Made by a program: the position numbers and the translations under genes. This document shows, piece by piece, positions 11,282 through 24,600 of a stretch of 64,000 bases of DNA; position 1 is the first letter of the stretch; each line of letters begins with the position of its first letter. Location of the stretch: positions 59,856 to 123,855 of the forward strand of contig RPFO01000624.1 of the NCBI GenBank assembly GCA_009746045.1. Reading direction: 5' to 3'. The notes beneath the pieces were generated by a model. That model was not told the DNA's origin. It was given only the letters and a program-made list of their open reading frames with translations, and made no database searches. Source of the stretch: Mesostigma viride (lineage: Eukaryota > Streptophyta > Mesostigmatophyceae > Mesostigmatales > Mesostigmataceae).

Positions 11282-11529
11282 AGTTGACTGACATCTGGTT
11301 GGCAGCCTGCACAGAAATGTATCTCAAGTTACGTCCCTGTATTATTGGTCGATGCTGTATTGCATTACCCATATCGTTTTGCCAACGCACAGTACACAAC
11401 CAGCCATATTGCCTTACGCAAATGGTTTTCACATTTGCGGCGTGCCAAATCAGAATAAACGCTTGGCTGATCTCGATAGTACCGGCTACGCCCCCTTCTC
11501 AAGAAGGTCCCAGCCGTGTTCAGCCCGTC

Positions 11530-11775
11530 TCACGTTTCGAGACTCAACAAGTCTCGAGTGGACACGTGTGTAGTACACACACAGATCTCGAATGATTTAT
11601 CTAGTATCAAATCCGACAGGCTTGCATCACTCCCCGGAAAGGAGAACTTTTGCGGATGACTGTAGGTGTCAATTGGCGATGCCTTAGGATCCGGAGACGT
11701 CCGTCCTATAGTCAGCAAAATTGGTGCGAGAGGTCCCCAGTTCGATTCCGGGCTGGATTCATTTGCAGATCGCGT
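11530..11775 (+). repeat. tRNA-like SINE candidate, copy 1
   Basis: Contains an internal B-box-like element GTTCGATTCC (about 11740) inside a T-arm-like hairpin. It also shares blocks (ATCCGACA, CTCCCCGGAAAGGAG-like, GATGCCTTAGGATCCGGAGAC) with the reverse complement of 21590-21830. Two diverged copies on opposite strands with a Pol III-type box suggest a tRNA-derived SINE. Confidence 0.45.
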
Positions 11776-12096
11776 TTTCCGCGGACCGGCACTGAACGCA
11801 AATGGTTTTCACCTTTGCGGCGCGCCTAATCAGAATATTGCCTTAGCTTAGTCCTTGTACAGCCATGCTACGTCCTGGCTATGCACAGATCACTTGCCCA
11901 CGCTCCTTGTTATGCCATGCTCACATGGGTCTTGTTGCACCCACAGATCGCCGGACCGTTTAGCGTGTCCGATTGCAGCTGTGGCATGCCTTTGGCCTGA
12001 AGGAGAATCGGGGTCTCTGCCGTTTCTCCTGTTGTGCACACACAGGGATTAAAAGCACTCCGGTGCTCCGGACGTGACTCCCCAATGGGAGCACGA

Positions 12097-12143
12097 GTTT
12101 AATTAATTAATTAATTACGAGTTAATTAATTAATTAATTAATA
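12097..12143. repeat. TTAA microsatellite
   Basis: Two runs of TAATTAAT-type repeats separated by ACGAG, like the tails of the local LINE 3' modules. Confidence 0.7.
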
Positions 12144-13734
12144 TCGTTTCGATCCATGCAAATCTTCTTTGATAAATATTACAGCTTCTGAAATCCATGG
12201 AAAACTCTATTGATCAATGAACTAATATTTACACCCACTACAGCTGAGACAAAATAGGTACACAGCAAGCAACTACTCGAACTAGGCAGCCTTCATCGAG
12301 GAGGCACCGCCAGGCGGTCTACTCATCAACCAAGGCCTACGCAAATGCTTACAACTTCCAGAACTAGCTGGGAATACACATACGGGCAGGTAAAGTGCTC
12401 GCAGGGCAGTAGGAGGTGCTCACCAAAATAGAACCCCAGGCAATCTGGCATAGCGAAAAATGCAAGCAAAAACACCGGCCGTCCCATGCACAGGCATGGG
12501 AAGAAAACCGCCATGCCTGCTTGCCTGGTGAGTGCACGTCCCACACCCCTCCCCTACAGCAAGCCACACCATGCCCCCTGAACCAGCATTTCGCATGGTG
12601 TGACAGGGTACTCCAGGGTCTCTGACGACCCTCTACTGTCCTACTGTACAATCCTGTGAAACAAAGGCAGCGCCACACCTTGCAAGGGAGGATCGCTGAC
12701 ATGGCCGCCCTCTATCCTCTGCATCCCAAGCATGCCCTGCCCCAGACCGCGCTCCCTTAGTGGCTCCCCACCTGGCATAGCCACTCACGCACATGTCCAC
12801 CCACTGCATGGTTCGCCACGCACGGCTTGTTCACCGCGCAGCAAGCTGTCTTTCCGCCGCCCCGGTGTCTGCGTCATCGCCCTCCCACAGGGCACACGCC
12901 GTACCGCCACTTGGCCCTCCCCACGCGTTCCATTCCTGCGATCATCCGCAAGTCTCCGTTGGGAGCATGACGCGGTCAATGGCCAGGTGTCCCTGCCACC
13001 GTCGCCGCCCCCGCAACACATCTGCCCTCATGACGCACAGGTGGCCGCTCGTTGACATCCTCCAACCGGTCGCAGCAGCACCACTGCGCATGGCTCCTTT
13101 GAACGAAGGCAGCAGCACTCTGGCTCTTCCGAATGACCTCAGCGCACACACGCAGAACTCACGGAGACAGGGGGACAAGCCGCCGCTTGCTACGCTGCTA
13201 TCCACCACAACCACCACCGGCGCCCTGGCTTCCCACACAACAACCTTCCCAAGGCGCGGGGAATCACACCGCAAGTGACAGAGACGAGGAATGACCCCCG
13301 CCATCTGCCACGGTGGCCACCACGGTGGCAACCCTCCCTCGCCAGCAGCCGCCCGTTGGCGCATGCCGCTGGCAGCCTCCCTACTCTGTACAAAGGCTAC
13401 AGTGACACACTCTTGTACATATCTTACAGAGACCATGCCTCTGTTCAGGGCAGAAGAGGAGGGGGGGCAACACCGCAGGTACCCCCCCCACCCGTCCCCC
13501 CCATCCTGTCAACAACGAAACTGGACGGACTTGGCGCATACCTAACACGGCCCGCACAGTGTATCTGCAAAGTTAGGTACTTGGCATGCCGCCATGTGGC
13601 CCGCCAGTGTCCGCCCTGCCCCATCGCTCCAGCTCCCCCACCACAACGCGTCCTCTGACAAGCCCCCGGCCACTGCCACGTGTGGCGCGTCTACCATCCC
13701 ACACACGCACTCCCAGCGGTTGCCGCGCCCCACC

Positions 13735-13796
13735 CTGCTTGCCCAGCTGGTGCCGCGCCCCACCCTGCTTGCCCAGTGCACTACACGAAGATGTGC
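13735..13796. repeat. 30-bp tandem repeat, two copies
   Basis: Unit TGCCGCGCCCCACCCTGCTT plus GCCCAG, occurring twice in a row. Confidence 0.7.
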
Positions 13797-13843
13797 GCCA
13801 TGATGACTGCCGCCGATGGCTGCGGAAGACGTGTGCTGACTTG

Positions 13844-13905
13844 ACCCACCAGCTGTGTGCTGACTTGACCCACCAGCCGTGTGCTGACTTGACCCACCAG
13901 CCGCA
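13844..13905. repeat. 24-bp tandem repeat, three copies
   Basis: Unit TGTGCTGACTTGACCCACCA plus GCCG, three consecutive copies. Confidence 0.75.
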
Positions 13906-15360
13906 GGCACCCATCGCCCATCCACGCCAACCATATCAAAGCCCCTATGTATAGAACGTGAACGCATGGAACGGGTGGGTGCCCCAGCCGGCCACCGCGC
14001 CCACTGCAGTCTCTGCGCAGGATGCTGAGGTCATGCAACCATGCGCGTGCCCAAGTGCCAGCTGGCGGCACTAGGTCCCTTGGCCACCAGGGGTTGCTGC
14101 ATGTGTGGCAGCGGCGGCACCAGCGGTTGCCCCTTGGCAACCACAGTGCCAGGCCCATGCGGGAGGCAGCCCCATTGCCTCTAGCGTGAGGTGTGATGGT
14201 GAAGGGGTGCAAGTCGCAAGGATCGCTCGCACGAACGTGCGCGCCACTACGTGAGAGGGCCCCTAGTACATGAGCGCCTCCCACTGCCGCGGCCGCGCCA
14301 GCCGTGCCCCCGAGGCGGAGCGTTGAGTGACAATCACGCGGTGGCGGTCGGCGAACAGCGCGCGCACCTGCAGCAGCTGCAGCAGCAGGCGGCCAATCTC
14401 CTGCGGGCACGCACATGGGCACGCATGCGCACACACGGGCGTGGCCAGGGTAAGCACAAGCGTGGGGGCAGGCGCACAGGTGGGGCAGAAGAAAAATCGC
14501 GCGGCGCGAGGCCATGCGGCAGGAGGATGTAGCGAGCACCACGCGGCCAGCCATCAGAGGGGCGCGCGGCGTGGGGAGTGGGGGCCAGGGGGCCCGGTGG
14601 ACACAAGGGGCGCATGGGCCGCGAGCGTCGGAGGCTGTCAGGAAAAGGGACGGGGCAGGCAAGGCGGAGCCGAAAAACCACGCGGTGAGAGCATCATCGG
14701 AGAGGCTGCAACACGGGCAACGAGGGCTGGGGGGGGCAGGCCAGGGGGGCGCAGTAGGGCGGGGAGGCACGCGCGTCGTGGCGCCGTGAGGCGATGCCAC
14801 CGCGCACGAGCAGAGCGTGACTGGTGATTGCGGGACAAGGCGTGGACCACATCGAGCCATTGGGCCACGCAACATGGAGCCAGTGAACCACGGACACCAG
14901 CCGTCCACCCACGCCATGCCATGCCTGTGGAAATGCGGCTGCGCACCTGCGCGCCTGGGGGTTCATGGAGCACTCTCCCGCGGGACTTCAAGCCCAACAC
15001 ATGTGGGACATGGAGGTGGGCTACCAACAAGCTCTGCTGTCACATGGCTAGCTATCTCACCCCCACTGTACTTGGTAAGCAACATGCAGGGACAGGGAAG
15101 CCACAGCACCGCCGGATAGCCAGCGCCACCAATGCTGCGATCACCGCCGCCAGTTCTCACGTATTGCCGCCTTTGCAGTGCTGGCATGTGCGGTGCGAGC
15201 CTGACGCCAATCTAAGCAGGGCTTACCAATACAGGGCACACTACTCTTTTAACAACAGCTCACTGCGTTGAAGCAACGCCAATAGATGCGTTAAAGCAAC
15301 GCCAACTAAGAGAGATAGGTTTGCAGGGATGCTTACGGCGACAAACCAGCCAACTCTCAC

Positions 15361-16080
15361 CTGGTCCTTGGCAGCCAGCTTGGCTCGGTACACGCGCGCG
15401 GTCCAGCAGCTAGCGCCCAGGCCGGCCACTGCGCAGCCGAGAAGGGCCGAGAGGAGCCGCGCGTACGGCTGGACGGCCGCCAGCCACGGCATGTACTTGA
15501 TGGACGACGACGCGAGGTCCCGGAACCAGCCGCTAACCATATTTACAATGTCATTCCCGTAGGTCATCCCCCACTCTGTGTTTGTCGATTGTGGCGACTG
15601 GCAATCATCCGGCGGCGGGGATTGGAATTGCCATTCACAAGCTTCCTGCACTCCCATCTTTCCAGATGTGCCGAGTACTTCTGCGCATTTTCCGCTTCCG
15701 AATTCCGGCACATCGGCGTCGTAGGGCAGGTACGTGTCCATCTCATCATCACTGTCGACAATTCTGTCGATGAAGCCTTCTGAGCTGAATTTTATCTCGT
15801 CAGGATCTGTCGCATGCTGTTGGGCATTGCCGGTAGCATCTACCTCATTGCAATCGCTGAGATCAACGTCGACGAGGCCATCGTCTGGCTGCTTGGGCGC
15901 GGTAACCACTGGTGTGCTGCACGCAGGCTCCGGTAAGCACACTTTTGGAGGATCCTCCGCCGATGCGGCAGCAACAGAATTTGGACTGCCCGGGGGGCTT
16001 CCAGAAGCCGTGGAGGAGGGCACGGAATTCACGAGCTCCCAATCCGGCAGCATTGCATTCGTGGACGGTTCCGCGGTCAT
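15361..16080 (-). CDS. Acidic, Ser/Pro-rich membrane-anchored protein, first exon; ATG8-interacting-like (tentative)
   Basis: The minus-strand ATG at 16080 opens MTAEPSTNAMLPDWELVNS. The N-terminal 190 residues are acidic and low-complexity (VDVDLSDCNEVD, DSDDEMDTYLPYDADVPEF). A hydrophobic, probably membrane-spanning region follows (ARLLSALLGCAVAGLGA), then a basic tail (RVYRAKLAAKDQ). A clean donor GTGAGA follows at 15360, so the frame that runs on to 15241 is probably intron and the C-terminus lies in another exon. DWELV fits the W-x-x-V AIM/LIR motif that binds ATG8. The acidic N-terminus, WExV and C-terminal membrane segment recall plant ATI1/ATI2 selective-autophagy receptors, but that is inference. 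The first in-frame ATG was chosen; the frame also extends upstream without an ATG. Confidence 0.5.
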
Positions 16081-18666
16081 GGTCAATTTACATTCACCGG
16101 AAGAGCACGTCAAGCCTCAGCGGCGTCAAATTGAAAATAGTTAAGTCAGCGACCCCCCGCGACTGCAATTAATCGTTACGCGGGCAGTATCGGTGTCGCT
16201 TTCGCTCTTTCGCAACAAATCGCCGGGCTCGGGCTGTGGCGTCCAGGCTTCCGGTCGTTTCGAACAGCGATGGGCGAGTCTGCTAACGAAAGTACCATAC
16301 TGCGCGAGCGAACTGTCGTGGTGGCCCGCCGGGCGCTTTGCACTGGTCGCGGGGGGCGTCTGCCTCGCGTGCCCCGTCACTCGCCAGTGTCCTTTTTGCT
16401 TTTCGAGCGGTGCCTTTTGGGGGGAAATTGCCCAAGCGCTGCCAGCACAGCAGGCGTGCGATTGGGCGGCCACTTGGTGCCACAGATCGCGGTTCGTCCA
16501 CTACCGGCCAGTCTTCGCCAGTCGTTCCACTTCAGCATATCCGGCGGATTCTCCCAAAGCGGTCTTCAGCCTCAAGATTCTCGAGTCATCAATGCAAACA
16601 AAGCCCTGGCCAGCGTCCTTCATGCTAAGTTGCTAACAGCCTAACACATGTGGAGACAGTAGCCAGAATAAAAGCATGAAATTTTTACGGTGATCGTGCG
16701 TGGCGACTGCCGACTTGCGAATCAGCAAGCGAGCGATTATATCTGCGAATACTGTCGACAAATTACGACGAGCCCATTCGAGGTAATGGCCTTTTCGCTG
16801 AGCAAAACCAAGCGAAACAGGATATTTTAAAGCTACATATGGGTAGCCGAAACAAGCTTCTGCTCGCTTGTCCCTTGTGCACACCGTCGTAGAGTGCTCT
16901 CTGTACCGAATGTGTCCGCGGTACCAATTCTTGTGCATAAAGTGCCGCAGTTGAAAAGAGACCTTACCGCTCCATTTGGGGGGACTATCATGGGCTGGCG
17001 AAAGTCGAAGACTTCGGCAATGCTGCTCCCCAAAGGTACGTAATCACCTCAATCTTGCCATGACCATTTGCACTAATCGTAACTTGTCTCGCTGGAGGAC
17101 CGTTTGCAAGTTGACTGGCGCCTGGCCAGGGTAGAAGTTGCTTTCTTGATGTTTTGGACAGCGGCGTCCTTACCGTCGCACCTGCCGTGCTGGCAATAGG
17201 GTGAGAGGTTACCTTCGCGAGCATGTCCCTGTGCCAACTTAGCGGGACAGCGTCGGTAATTCATCCCGTAACTGGGAGGTTCCGTAACTGGGAGGACCAT
17301 GCACTGCGCCCCCCCCCCCCCCCCCAAAGCAAAGCTTTATTCGAATGCAGAGATCTTCTATGCTGTGCTTTCGTATGGCTGTGGTTAGTGACGATGCGTG
17401 TCCCTCAGCCACCAGTTTTTTTTTTTTTTTGTCGTTTACTTGGCTGGCAATCAGGCTCTCCGTTTGTGTGGTTGGGTCTGGGCCCAATGCGCGGATAGAG
17501 CAACGTCATCTGGCGTATGCCTCTCTGTACAGAGCCAGTAGAGCCCTTCTGAGTCACCGACGTCGGCACTCCGCGCTAAACGGGTTTGGATTGCAATTAA
17601 GGCGTAGCTCGGGGCCGGTTCTGTCGCGCGGCGCCCCTTCTGGCGCCCCTACGTAGAAACTGACTTACGGACGGGTGGGGACGAAGAAAAGTGGTTAGAT
17701 TTCGCGCGGCTCGGCAGAATCACATTGGCGGCGCGTACGTAGCGCCGACAACCCACGAGACACCCACTCTAAAGAGGTCCGCCGTATTTCTGAATTTTGT
17801 GAACTTTAAGGCAATCGACCCGATTATGCACCGGGCTATCGAGGCGCGACGCCGGTTTAGTGCGGTGCATTAGACGGGTCGGGTGTCGAAGGCGGTGGTT
17901 GAGAAGGGCTCTAGTGCTCAATGAACTGACATTAACTTGGTTAGAATTGTGGATGGTAGGGGTACGCCAGGTGCTACATGGTACCCCCCCCAGGACCAGG
18001 GTGCCATGATGAGGAAGCACCCAGACGTGGCAGATGGAAGCACACTGTTGTGGCAACTGCTGCCGCCTGTCACGTGCCCATTAGTTCTCCCTGTTGGAAC
18101 CCCACCCCCTGCACGCTGGCTCCCGTTCCCTTAGGCCATGCCCGCACTGTGGCATGGTATCGGCCTGTGGGAGAGTTGATCACGGTCTAGCCACCTGGCA
18201 GGGTGCGTGTTCCGACTCACTGTCGGGGATTGATGTACGTGCACAGTGCAGCCGTCACGAAGCGGCCATGGATGGCTGCAGGACGCGTAAACGCAGCGAT
18301 GCCCCTCGCCCAGGTTGATCGACAGCTTATTCTACATGGAGAGAATTCTGCGTTGATGGAATGTTCCACAAACACCAAAAGAAGTTTGTAAAGAGTATAT
18401 TTGGTGAGCCCCTGGCCAGCTGTCGCGCAGATCATGCCGGGTGGCTTGTGGAGCAATGTAAAACTTTCATCGGTCATGTTGAGCTGCATTATGTGCGCTG
18501 TTGGGTGCCACGTGCGCCGGCTGCCCTCCAGTGGGGTGGCAGCGTCACGGCGGGAGGTGGTCATCAGGGTGGTGATGAGTGCGGGTGGTGGCGAGTGCGG
18601 GTGGTGGTCATCAGGGTGGTGATGAGTGCGGGTGGTGGCGTGTGCGGGTGGTGGTAAGCCCTTTAG
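16081..18666. other. No supportable gene; homopolymer runs
   Basis: Mostly balanced composition with short overlapping open frames. A 17-base C run lies at 17309-17325 and a 15-base T run at 17416-17430. A possible short 5' exon (ATG at about 16990 followed by donor GTACGT near 17036) is too weak to call. Confidence 0.4.
18555..18660. repeat. GGTGGTGATGAGTGCGGGTG-type tandem repeat
   Basis: Three to four imperfect copies of a unit of about 47 bp built from GGGTGGTGATGAGTGCGG and GGGTGGTGGTCATCA, immediately upstream of the sialidase gene. Confidence 0.65.
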
Positions 18667-21600
18667 GACTGCGACCTCTTCCACCCCACACAATCATGGT
18701 GCTTTGCCACGGGTTGGACCCCCCCCGTCGGTCCACCCCACGCCCCTGCAGAGAGGGCGACAGGGTCGGCGCGGCGCCAGCTGGCGGCCCCCACCCTGGT
18801 CGCGCCCGTCCCTTTGCTGCTGCTGGCATTGCTTGCACTGGGGGGGCGCGGCCTGCCGCAAGCGGGGGCGGACGATGCCTTTCTTGAGCCGGAGCACGTG
18901 GAGGCGACACCTGTCCCCTCGGCCCCGGCCCCAGCCCCGGCCCCGGCCCCGGCCCCTGGCCCCTTGTTCCGCCCCCTCCGTGGAGATGACCCCCACTGCC
19001 GCGGCGTGGTGGCGGATGACGTGCTCTACCGTGTCGGCTCCGTACCCTTCCGCATGGCCCACGCGGCGACCATTGCGCAGACGACAAGTGGCACGCTGGT
19101 GGCGGCCTTCTTCGGTGGTGAGGAGGTGGTCAGGGAGTGGGGTTGTTGGCACGCATGGATGGCCTGTGTTAGGCATCATCACGACACGTAGAGGCCTGTT
19201 TACTTTTGTCATACTCACCACGGCTGCGTAGGGGCTGTGCCAGCCGCGACACTCGCATTTTGTCCCCAGGGTCACCCTGCTGCTGGTACCACTGCCACTG
19301 TGCGGTGGTGGGACGTTTGCCAGCAGCATGGCTCCGTGCATCAATTCAGTGGCACGGTCATACGCTGTGTATGTCATAGCGGGTCATGGGGCTACCAACG
19401 GCTGCTGCCCTGGTGCCTCACCCGAGCCAAATGTTACCAGGACACTGGCATCGCTGTCGTGCCCATCGCTGTCGTCACTGCTGTCTGCCATCACCACCGC
19501 CCTCCCCTTCCACATCCGCCACGTGCTCCACCGCACAGATTGTGGTGACCATTGCAAATGATCACCATCATCTTTCATGTAGCTCCTGTGCGGCCCTCCA
19601 ACCAATCTGGCATCATGGTGGTGGTGGTGGCGTCTCCTTGTTGCAAAGCCTCCATCCAGCGACGCACCCCTGCTTGTTTTGCTACGGCCTGCCACCCTAG
19701 CCCTGTGCTCTGAAGGCACGTGCCCTGATCGGGCGCTGCGCTGCTCGATGTGCGCGTGCGTGTGCATGTGCGTATGCACATGTGTGCGTGCGTGCGTGCG
19801 CGTGCGTGCCTGCATGCATGCGACCGCGCGCTGTACTGCTCGCTGCGTGCCTGCATATGCGTGCGTGTGCGTGCGTGCGCAGGCACTTGGGAGAAGACGA
19901 GCGACACCGCGATCTATTTTTGTCGGTACGAGAATGGCACATGGACCCCCCCCCGCGAGGTGGCGCATGGCCATGTCATTGTCAACGTGACGGTGGAAGA
20001 AACCATTCCTGTCAATGCCAGCAATAGTGGTGGCGGTGGTGGACAAGTCGTCAGCGGTTGGCGGTTTGTGGTGGATGGTGGCGGGCAACCGCTGACGGGG
20101 CCCAGCGAAGAAACGACCGTCCCGCTGGGGCGAGGACAAGCAGCGTCCGACGACCAGCCGGTAGGTGCACCCTCTGCTCTTGTGGCGGTCTCCTGTTGTC
20201 ATAGGGAGCTCCCATCGGGGGCTTGCGTGCCATCCCTGGCATGCCATGCGAGTGCACACCCCACTTTTTTTTGCGTGCACTTGCTACTAATACCCTCGCG
20301 TGATAGGCTACTTGTACCCTTGCAAGTGGTTTGGTCAGGTGGCGCGGCACTGGTTGTGCTACAAGACAAAACTCCATGCCACGTGTCGCCTATCCACTTG
20401 CAGACTCGCCCGTGACTGCCTAGCGTTGGATGCTGTGGCTGGCATGCTGTCGGCGATATCCCCGTTGAGGTTGCCGCATGCTGCGTGGGATCCGGGGGGG
20501 GGGGGGGCATGCTCCGACGGCCTTCGGTGCATGGAGGCAGGCGCTAGCCTTACCCACCAGTTTGCCTTACCCAAGGCTTGGGGAGCTTCAACGCAGACCA
20601 TCAGGGTACCTCGCAAGAGGGCCCTGTGCTTGCTCGTGTTCTGTCACTGGCATGAGGGTGTGGGCACGGGTGGTGTGGGTGTGGGCACTGGCATCGGCTG
20701 CACAGCACGCGCTGGTAACTGTGTAAGCCCTGGAAGGAAAATGTGCCCTGGAAGGGACTTGTGAGCCGCCTGCGCCGCTCATCTTACATGCCATCCTCCG
20801 TCACGGCCGATGGATCCAAGCAAGAGGTTTCATTTCTGGCCTCCGTCACTCCTATGAGACGGCGCGTCTGTCCGTGGTTTGTTCGTGCCGTTGTGGGGCT
20901 CTGCTGGCCATGGGGCGCCCTGCCGCGCGCCGTCCACTGCGCGCCCATGCTCATCCCTACGCCACTTGGCGCCGTGTGTGTGCAGCCACAATCAGTGCCG
21001 GGGGCCGCGGGGGGGGATACGCCTGCAGTTGCGGAGACGCTGGGGGGGGATGCTCCCCAAGCAGGTATGTGCGATTCCAGTGGCACGTTTCATGTGAGCG
21101 GCACCTGATGTCAGCGGCAGGTGTGCTGGTAGTGACACGTGGTGGCAGCGGCTGGCAAGTTTGTGAAGCCGCAGCCTGGCTATGGGACCAAAGTGCCATT
21201 GAGGGTGTGCTAGCATGGGTACATAAAGTGAGTCCTGATCAAGTGCCCTAAATTCGCAGGGCCGGAATGAAATGGTGCCGGTATATTCCATGCTCGCCTC
21301 CGCTGGGGCGGGCTATAAATATCCCTTGACCGGGCACATGCTTGGCTGCTGGCCGCCACTAGGGTCATGGTGTTGGTGTAGAGTGTGGGCACGCAGGCCC
21401 CGATGCGGACTCTTAACTAGTGCATTGCTGCAAGGTAGCCTCACAAGGTTGGCGAATTTGCGCTGGAGTTTTGCTGCATGGTGTCTTCTTTGTGGGGGCC
21501 TCTTCCCCTAGTCGTTGGATAAGGCCATAGCTCAACTGTGTCCTTGAATATATGGGGTAGAATCAGCTGGGGCCCTCTGAACATTGTCGTCAGAAAGCAA

Positions 21601-24600
21601 CAAACGTGAAAACGCTAGCTGCCCGAATCTGAGATTCCGCGGAACACAGAAAGTAAGAAAGCCCAGAAGCTACCAGCAAGGAATCGAACATAGGACCTTT
21701 GGCATGATTTCGCGGCTGTGTGAGTCTCCCGATCCGAAGGCATCTCACTTAACGTTTCGAAACAGCCCAACTGCGAAAAACCTCTTTACCGGAGAGGGGT
21801 GCCAATATGTCCGATATTGCTGAATCTATAGGAGATGACTCACCACTAGACCTAAGTGCGCAGGAGTACTACGCACGGACCTACGCGATATTCTAGTAGG
21901 CAGGTTGACCAAGGCTGGAATCTGGTTGTAGACCCTCTGAACATGCTCCCGACTACCTGTGACATCACCTGTGGCATCTCTTGATGGCGTTGTGCCATGA
22001 CATCACCTGATGGCGTGAAAACAGGCGGGGCACCCCTGCAGGACACACCAGCTACCACGCCTGCCGCCACAGCTGCCACTGCCTCCCCCACAGTGACCAG
22101 CATCGTCGTTACAGTGTCGCATCAGGAGGCACAGCCGGCGCCGACGTGGAACCCGGTCCTGTGGCAGGCGCCAGGTGGCGGCCCGCTGTTGCTCTTCTAC
22201 AAGACGGGCCCCTCGCCACGGTGGGTGACCGCTGGCCGCGTACAGCGTTGGCAGCACAGGGGTGGGGTTTGGCTGCTGTGGGTGAGTGGGTGTTGGGCGG
22301 TGGGATGGGGGGATGGGGTAGGTAGGTGGGTGGAGGTGGGGGGGGGGGGGGGGGGTAGGTGGTAGGTGTGTGGGGGGGCGGGGATGGGGGGGGCGCTATG
22401 CCTAGGTGCTTGGGGAGACGCACGGCTGGTGGTTTGGCAGGTGCATTTAGGAGGTGCGTGGCACGAGCATGCGAACAGCACGGAAGACGTTCTCAGGGTG
22501 CTCGTGCAATGGCACCTGCCCGCTGCTATTGGCAGCCCGTGGAAGGAAGGGGCTTTTGAAGGCCTGCGCTGACGTCATGTTTATAGTATGACGTCATGTT
22601 TCACGTAAAGGCCTATCCACGCCATTGCCTGCTACATCCCTTGTGTCCCTGTAGGTAAGAACGCTACCGGCTAGAATTGCGTGTCGGTCCGCTATCGTCG
22701 GCGCCCACCGTGCAGCGCGTAGAGATGCACCACGAGGCCAAGTCAGCTCCCTGCGCGCGCACGCCCTGGAGCGTACACGCAGCACAGGCACCTGAAAGCA
22801 CTGCACTGGGGCCTGGGCCAGCAGTTGTGCCGCAATCAGCAACGGACTTGCCTGCGTGCCGGGCGCTGAATACAGTACTGTAGAAACGTGACATGAGTTT
22901 TGCACCCCGTAACATGTGCTGGCATCCGGTCGTCTTGTATCCCACCCTTGGCTGCCGTTGCCCCCTGAGCTGCCCTCACCCGATGGCGCCACACGCCCAC
23001 CAGTAGTTTGCCACACAGACGCAACATGCGTGCCAATCGTGATGTGGGTGCATGGCTGCTGGCGCCATGGCAGTCACGCGCACCTCCCTCGCGCACATCC
23101 CCCAACGTCCTTCAGCACCAAGTCCGGACACCTGAGCAGAGGCGGGGGCTCCTGAGGCTTCTGGTTACCGTGGGCGCGCCGCTACCCCAAGGACGCACCG
23201 CGCAGGTGGCCCCACGACGAACCTCATCTAGTGGAGGCTAGCTAACCCCATCTGATCCTGCCACCTCCACCACCCACATGCGCATGTGTGCAGGAGCTGG
23301 AAGGGCAAGCTCAAGCGTTCGTTCGACGAGGGCCTCACCTGGGGCCCCGAGGAGGATCTGCCAGGTATCGGCCCTTCCAAGAACAAGCCGCTTCTGCTGC
23401 CCAACGGCACCCTGCTCTGCCCCTCCAGCAACGAGCGACACCGGTGGCAGGTGGGTGCCTGCGCGCATGCGCGTCGTGCTGTAGCTGTCATTGTTGCGCA
23501 TGCCCCTTGCCCCCTCATGCCTTGATGCCTTCATCTGGCCCTCCACCCCCTTTGCTCTCGCCCCCTTTGCTCTGCCTCCTGGTTTGGACACCTGCGACTC
23601 CGTCTCCACTGGTTGGGCTCTCGCCCGCTCGTGTCCATGTGGGCGTCTGAAGGCTCCCTCGGACTCGTGTCCGCTACGGCTGCTTGTCCCACCGCTGTAG
23701 CTCGTCGCTGCACAGGCCACGGCATGTGTGTTGTGCATGCCGGTAGTTCGGTGATGCTGGGGCCGTGCATGCCCCACCCGCGTGCACAAGCAGCCACCTG
23801 TCCTTGCCTGTTTGCTACCTGCATCCCTACCGCACCGTGCCCTCGCGCATGCGCTCACGTAGGCGGTGGGTCGTGCTGGACGGCTGCGCCTCGGTGCATG
23901 CAGGAGGGCGTTGGATGGAGCATGTGGGTGCATGGAGAAGGGCGTGTGCACACCCCATCCGCGCTATCTGTATACGCTGTCTGTATACCCTATCTGTATA
24001 CGCTGTCTGTATACCCTATCTGTATACGCTATCTGTATACGGCCCAGCCGTTCTGGCGCTCACGTCGCTCTCGTCCCTCGCACCCTCATTCCCGCCTCAC
24101 GCCCCGTGCCCCCTTCTATTTATAGTCCCACATAGAGATGACGTCCGACCTGGGCGCCAGCTGGACGATCGGCCCTTCCTTCACGTCCGACGGCACATCG
24201 GCCATCCAGCCCACGTTCTTGCAGCACCCTGGCGGCCGCCTGCAGGTGCTCGTCCGCACCAAGTCTGGGTACATCTACACCGCGCACTACGCGCCGGCAC
24301 AGCCCAGGGGGCCGTTAACCGCGCCGCACGCCGGCTACCCTCGTCCATTCCACTTGGCAGACATTGACAGCTTGCTGGGCCACCGAGGGGACGCGGCCCG
24401 CAGCAATAATGCTACCGCACCACCACCAACGCCGGCCGCCGACGAGCCATCGCAACCCGCCCCGGCTGATGCGGCACCCTCCACCCTCGACGGGGCGCCT
24501 TCGCCCACCGATGGGGCCGCCTCCGCTCTGGGAGGCGCGCCCACCCCGGTCGAGCCTCCCCCTTTGTCACCAGATGCGGCGGCCTGGGAGTGGACCCCGC

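Larger units (their letters stand above)
12144..15240. other. No supportable gene
   Basis: GC-rich sequence with many long but overlapping open frames on both strands and no domain, conserved motif or splice-consistent exon chain that I can defend. It holds two short tandem repeats at 13735-13796 and 13844-13905. Confidence 0.5.

Noticed and set aside
11689-11761. Functional tRNA gene
   Set aside because: The T-arm and a weak acceptor pairing exist, but no normal D-arm or anticodon stem can be drawn, and a diverged repeat copy exists elsewhere; SINE is the better call.
13781-14917. 378-codon minus-strand frame
   Set aside because: Composition is that of GC-rich antisense (Arg, Cys, Pro, His), it contains no domain, and it overlaps equally long frames on the other strand.
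15241-15360. C-terminal 40 residues of the 15241-16113 frame
   Set aside because: A GTGAGA donor follows AKDQ, so this part is more likely intron read-through.
19384-20280. 298-codon minus-strand frame with His/Thr repeats
   Set aside because: Antisense of sialidase exon 2 and the GTGC microsatellite.
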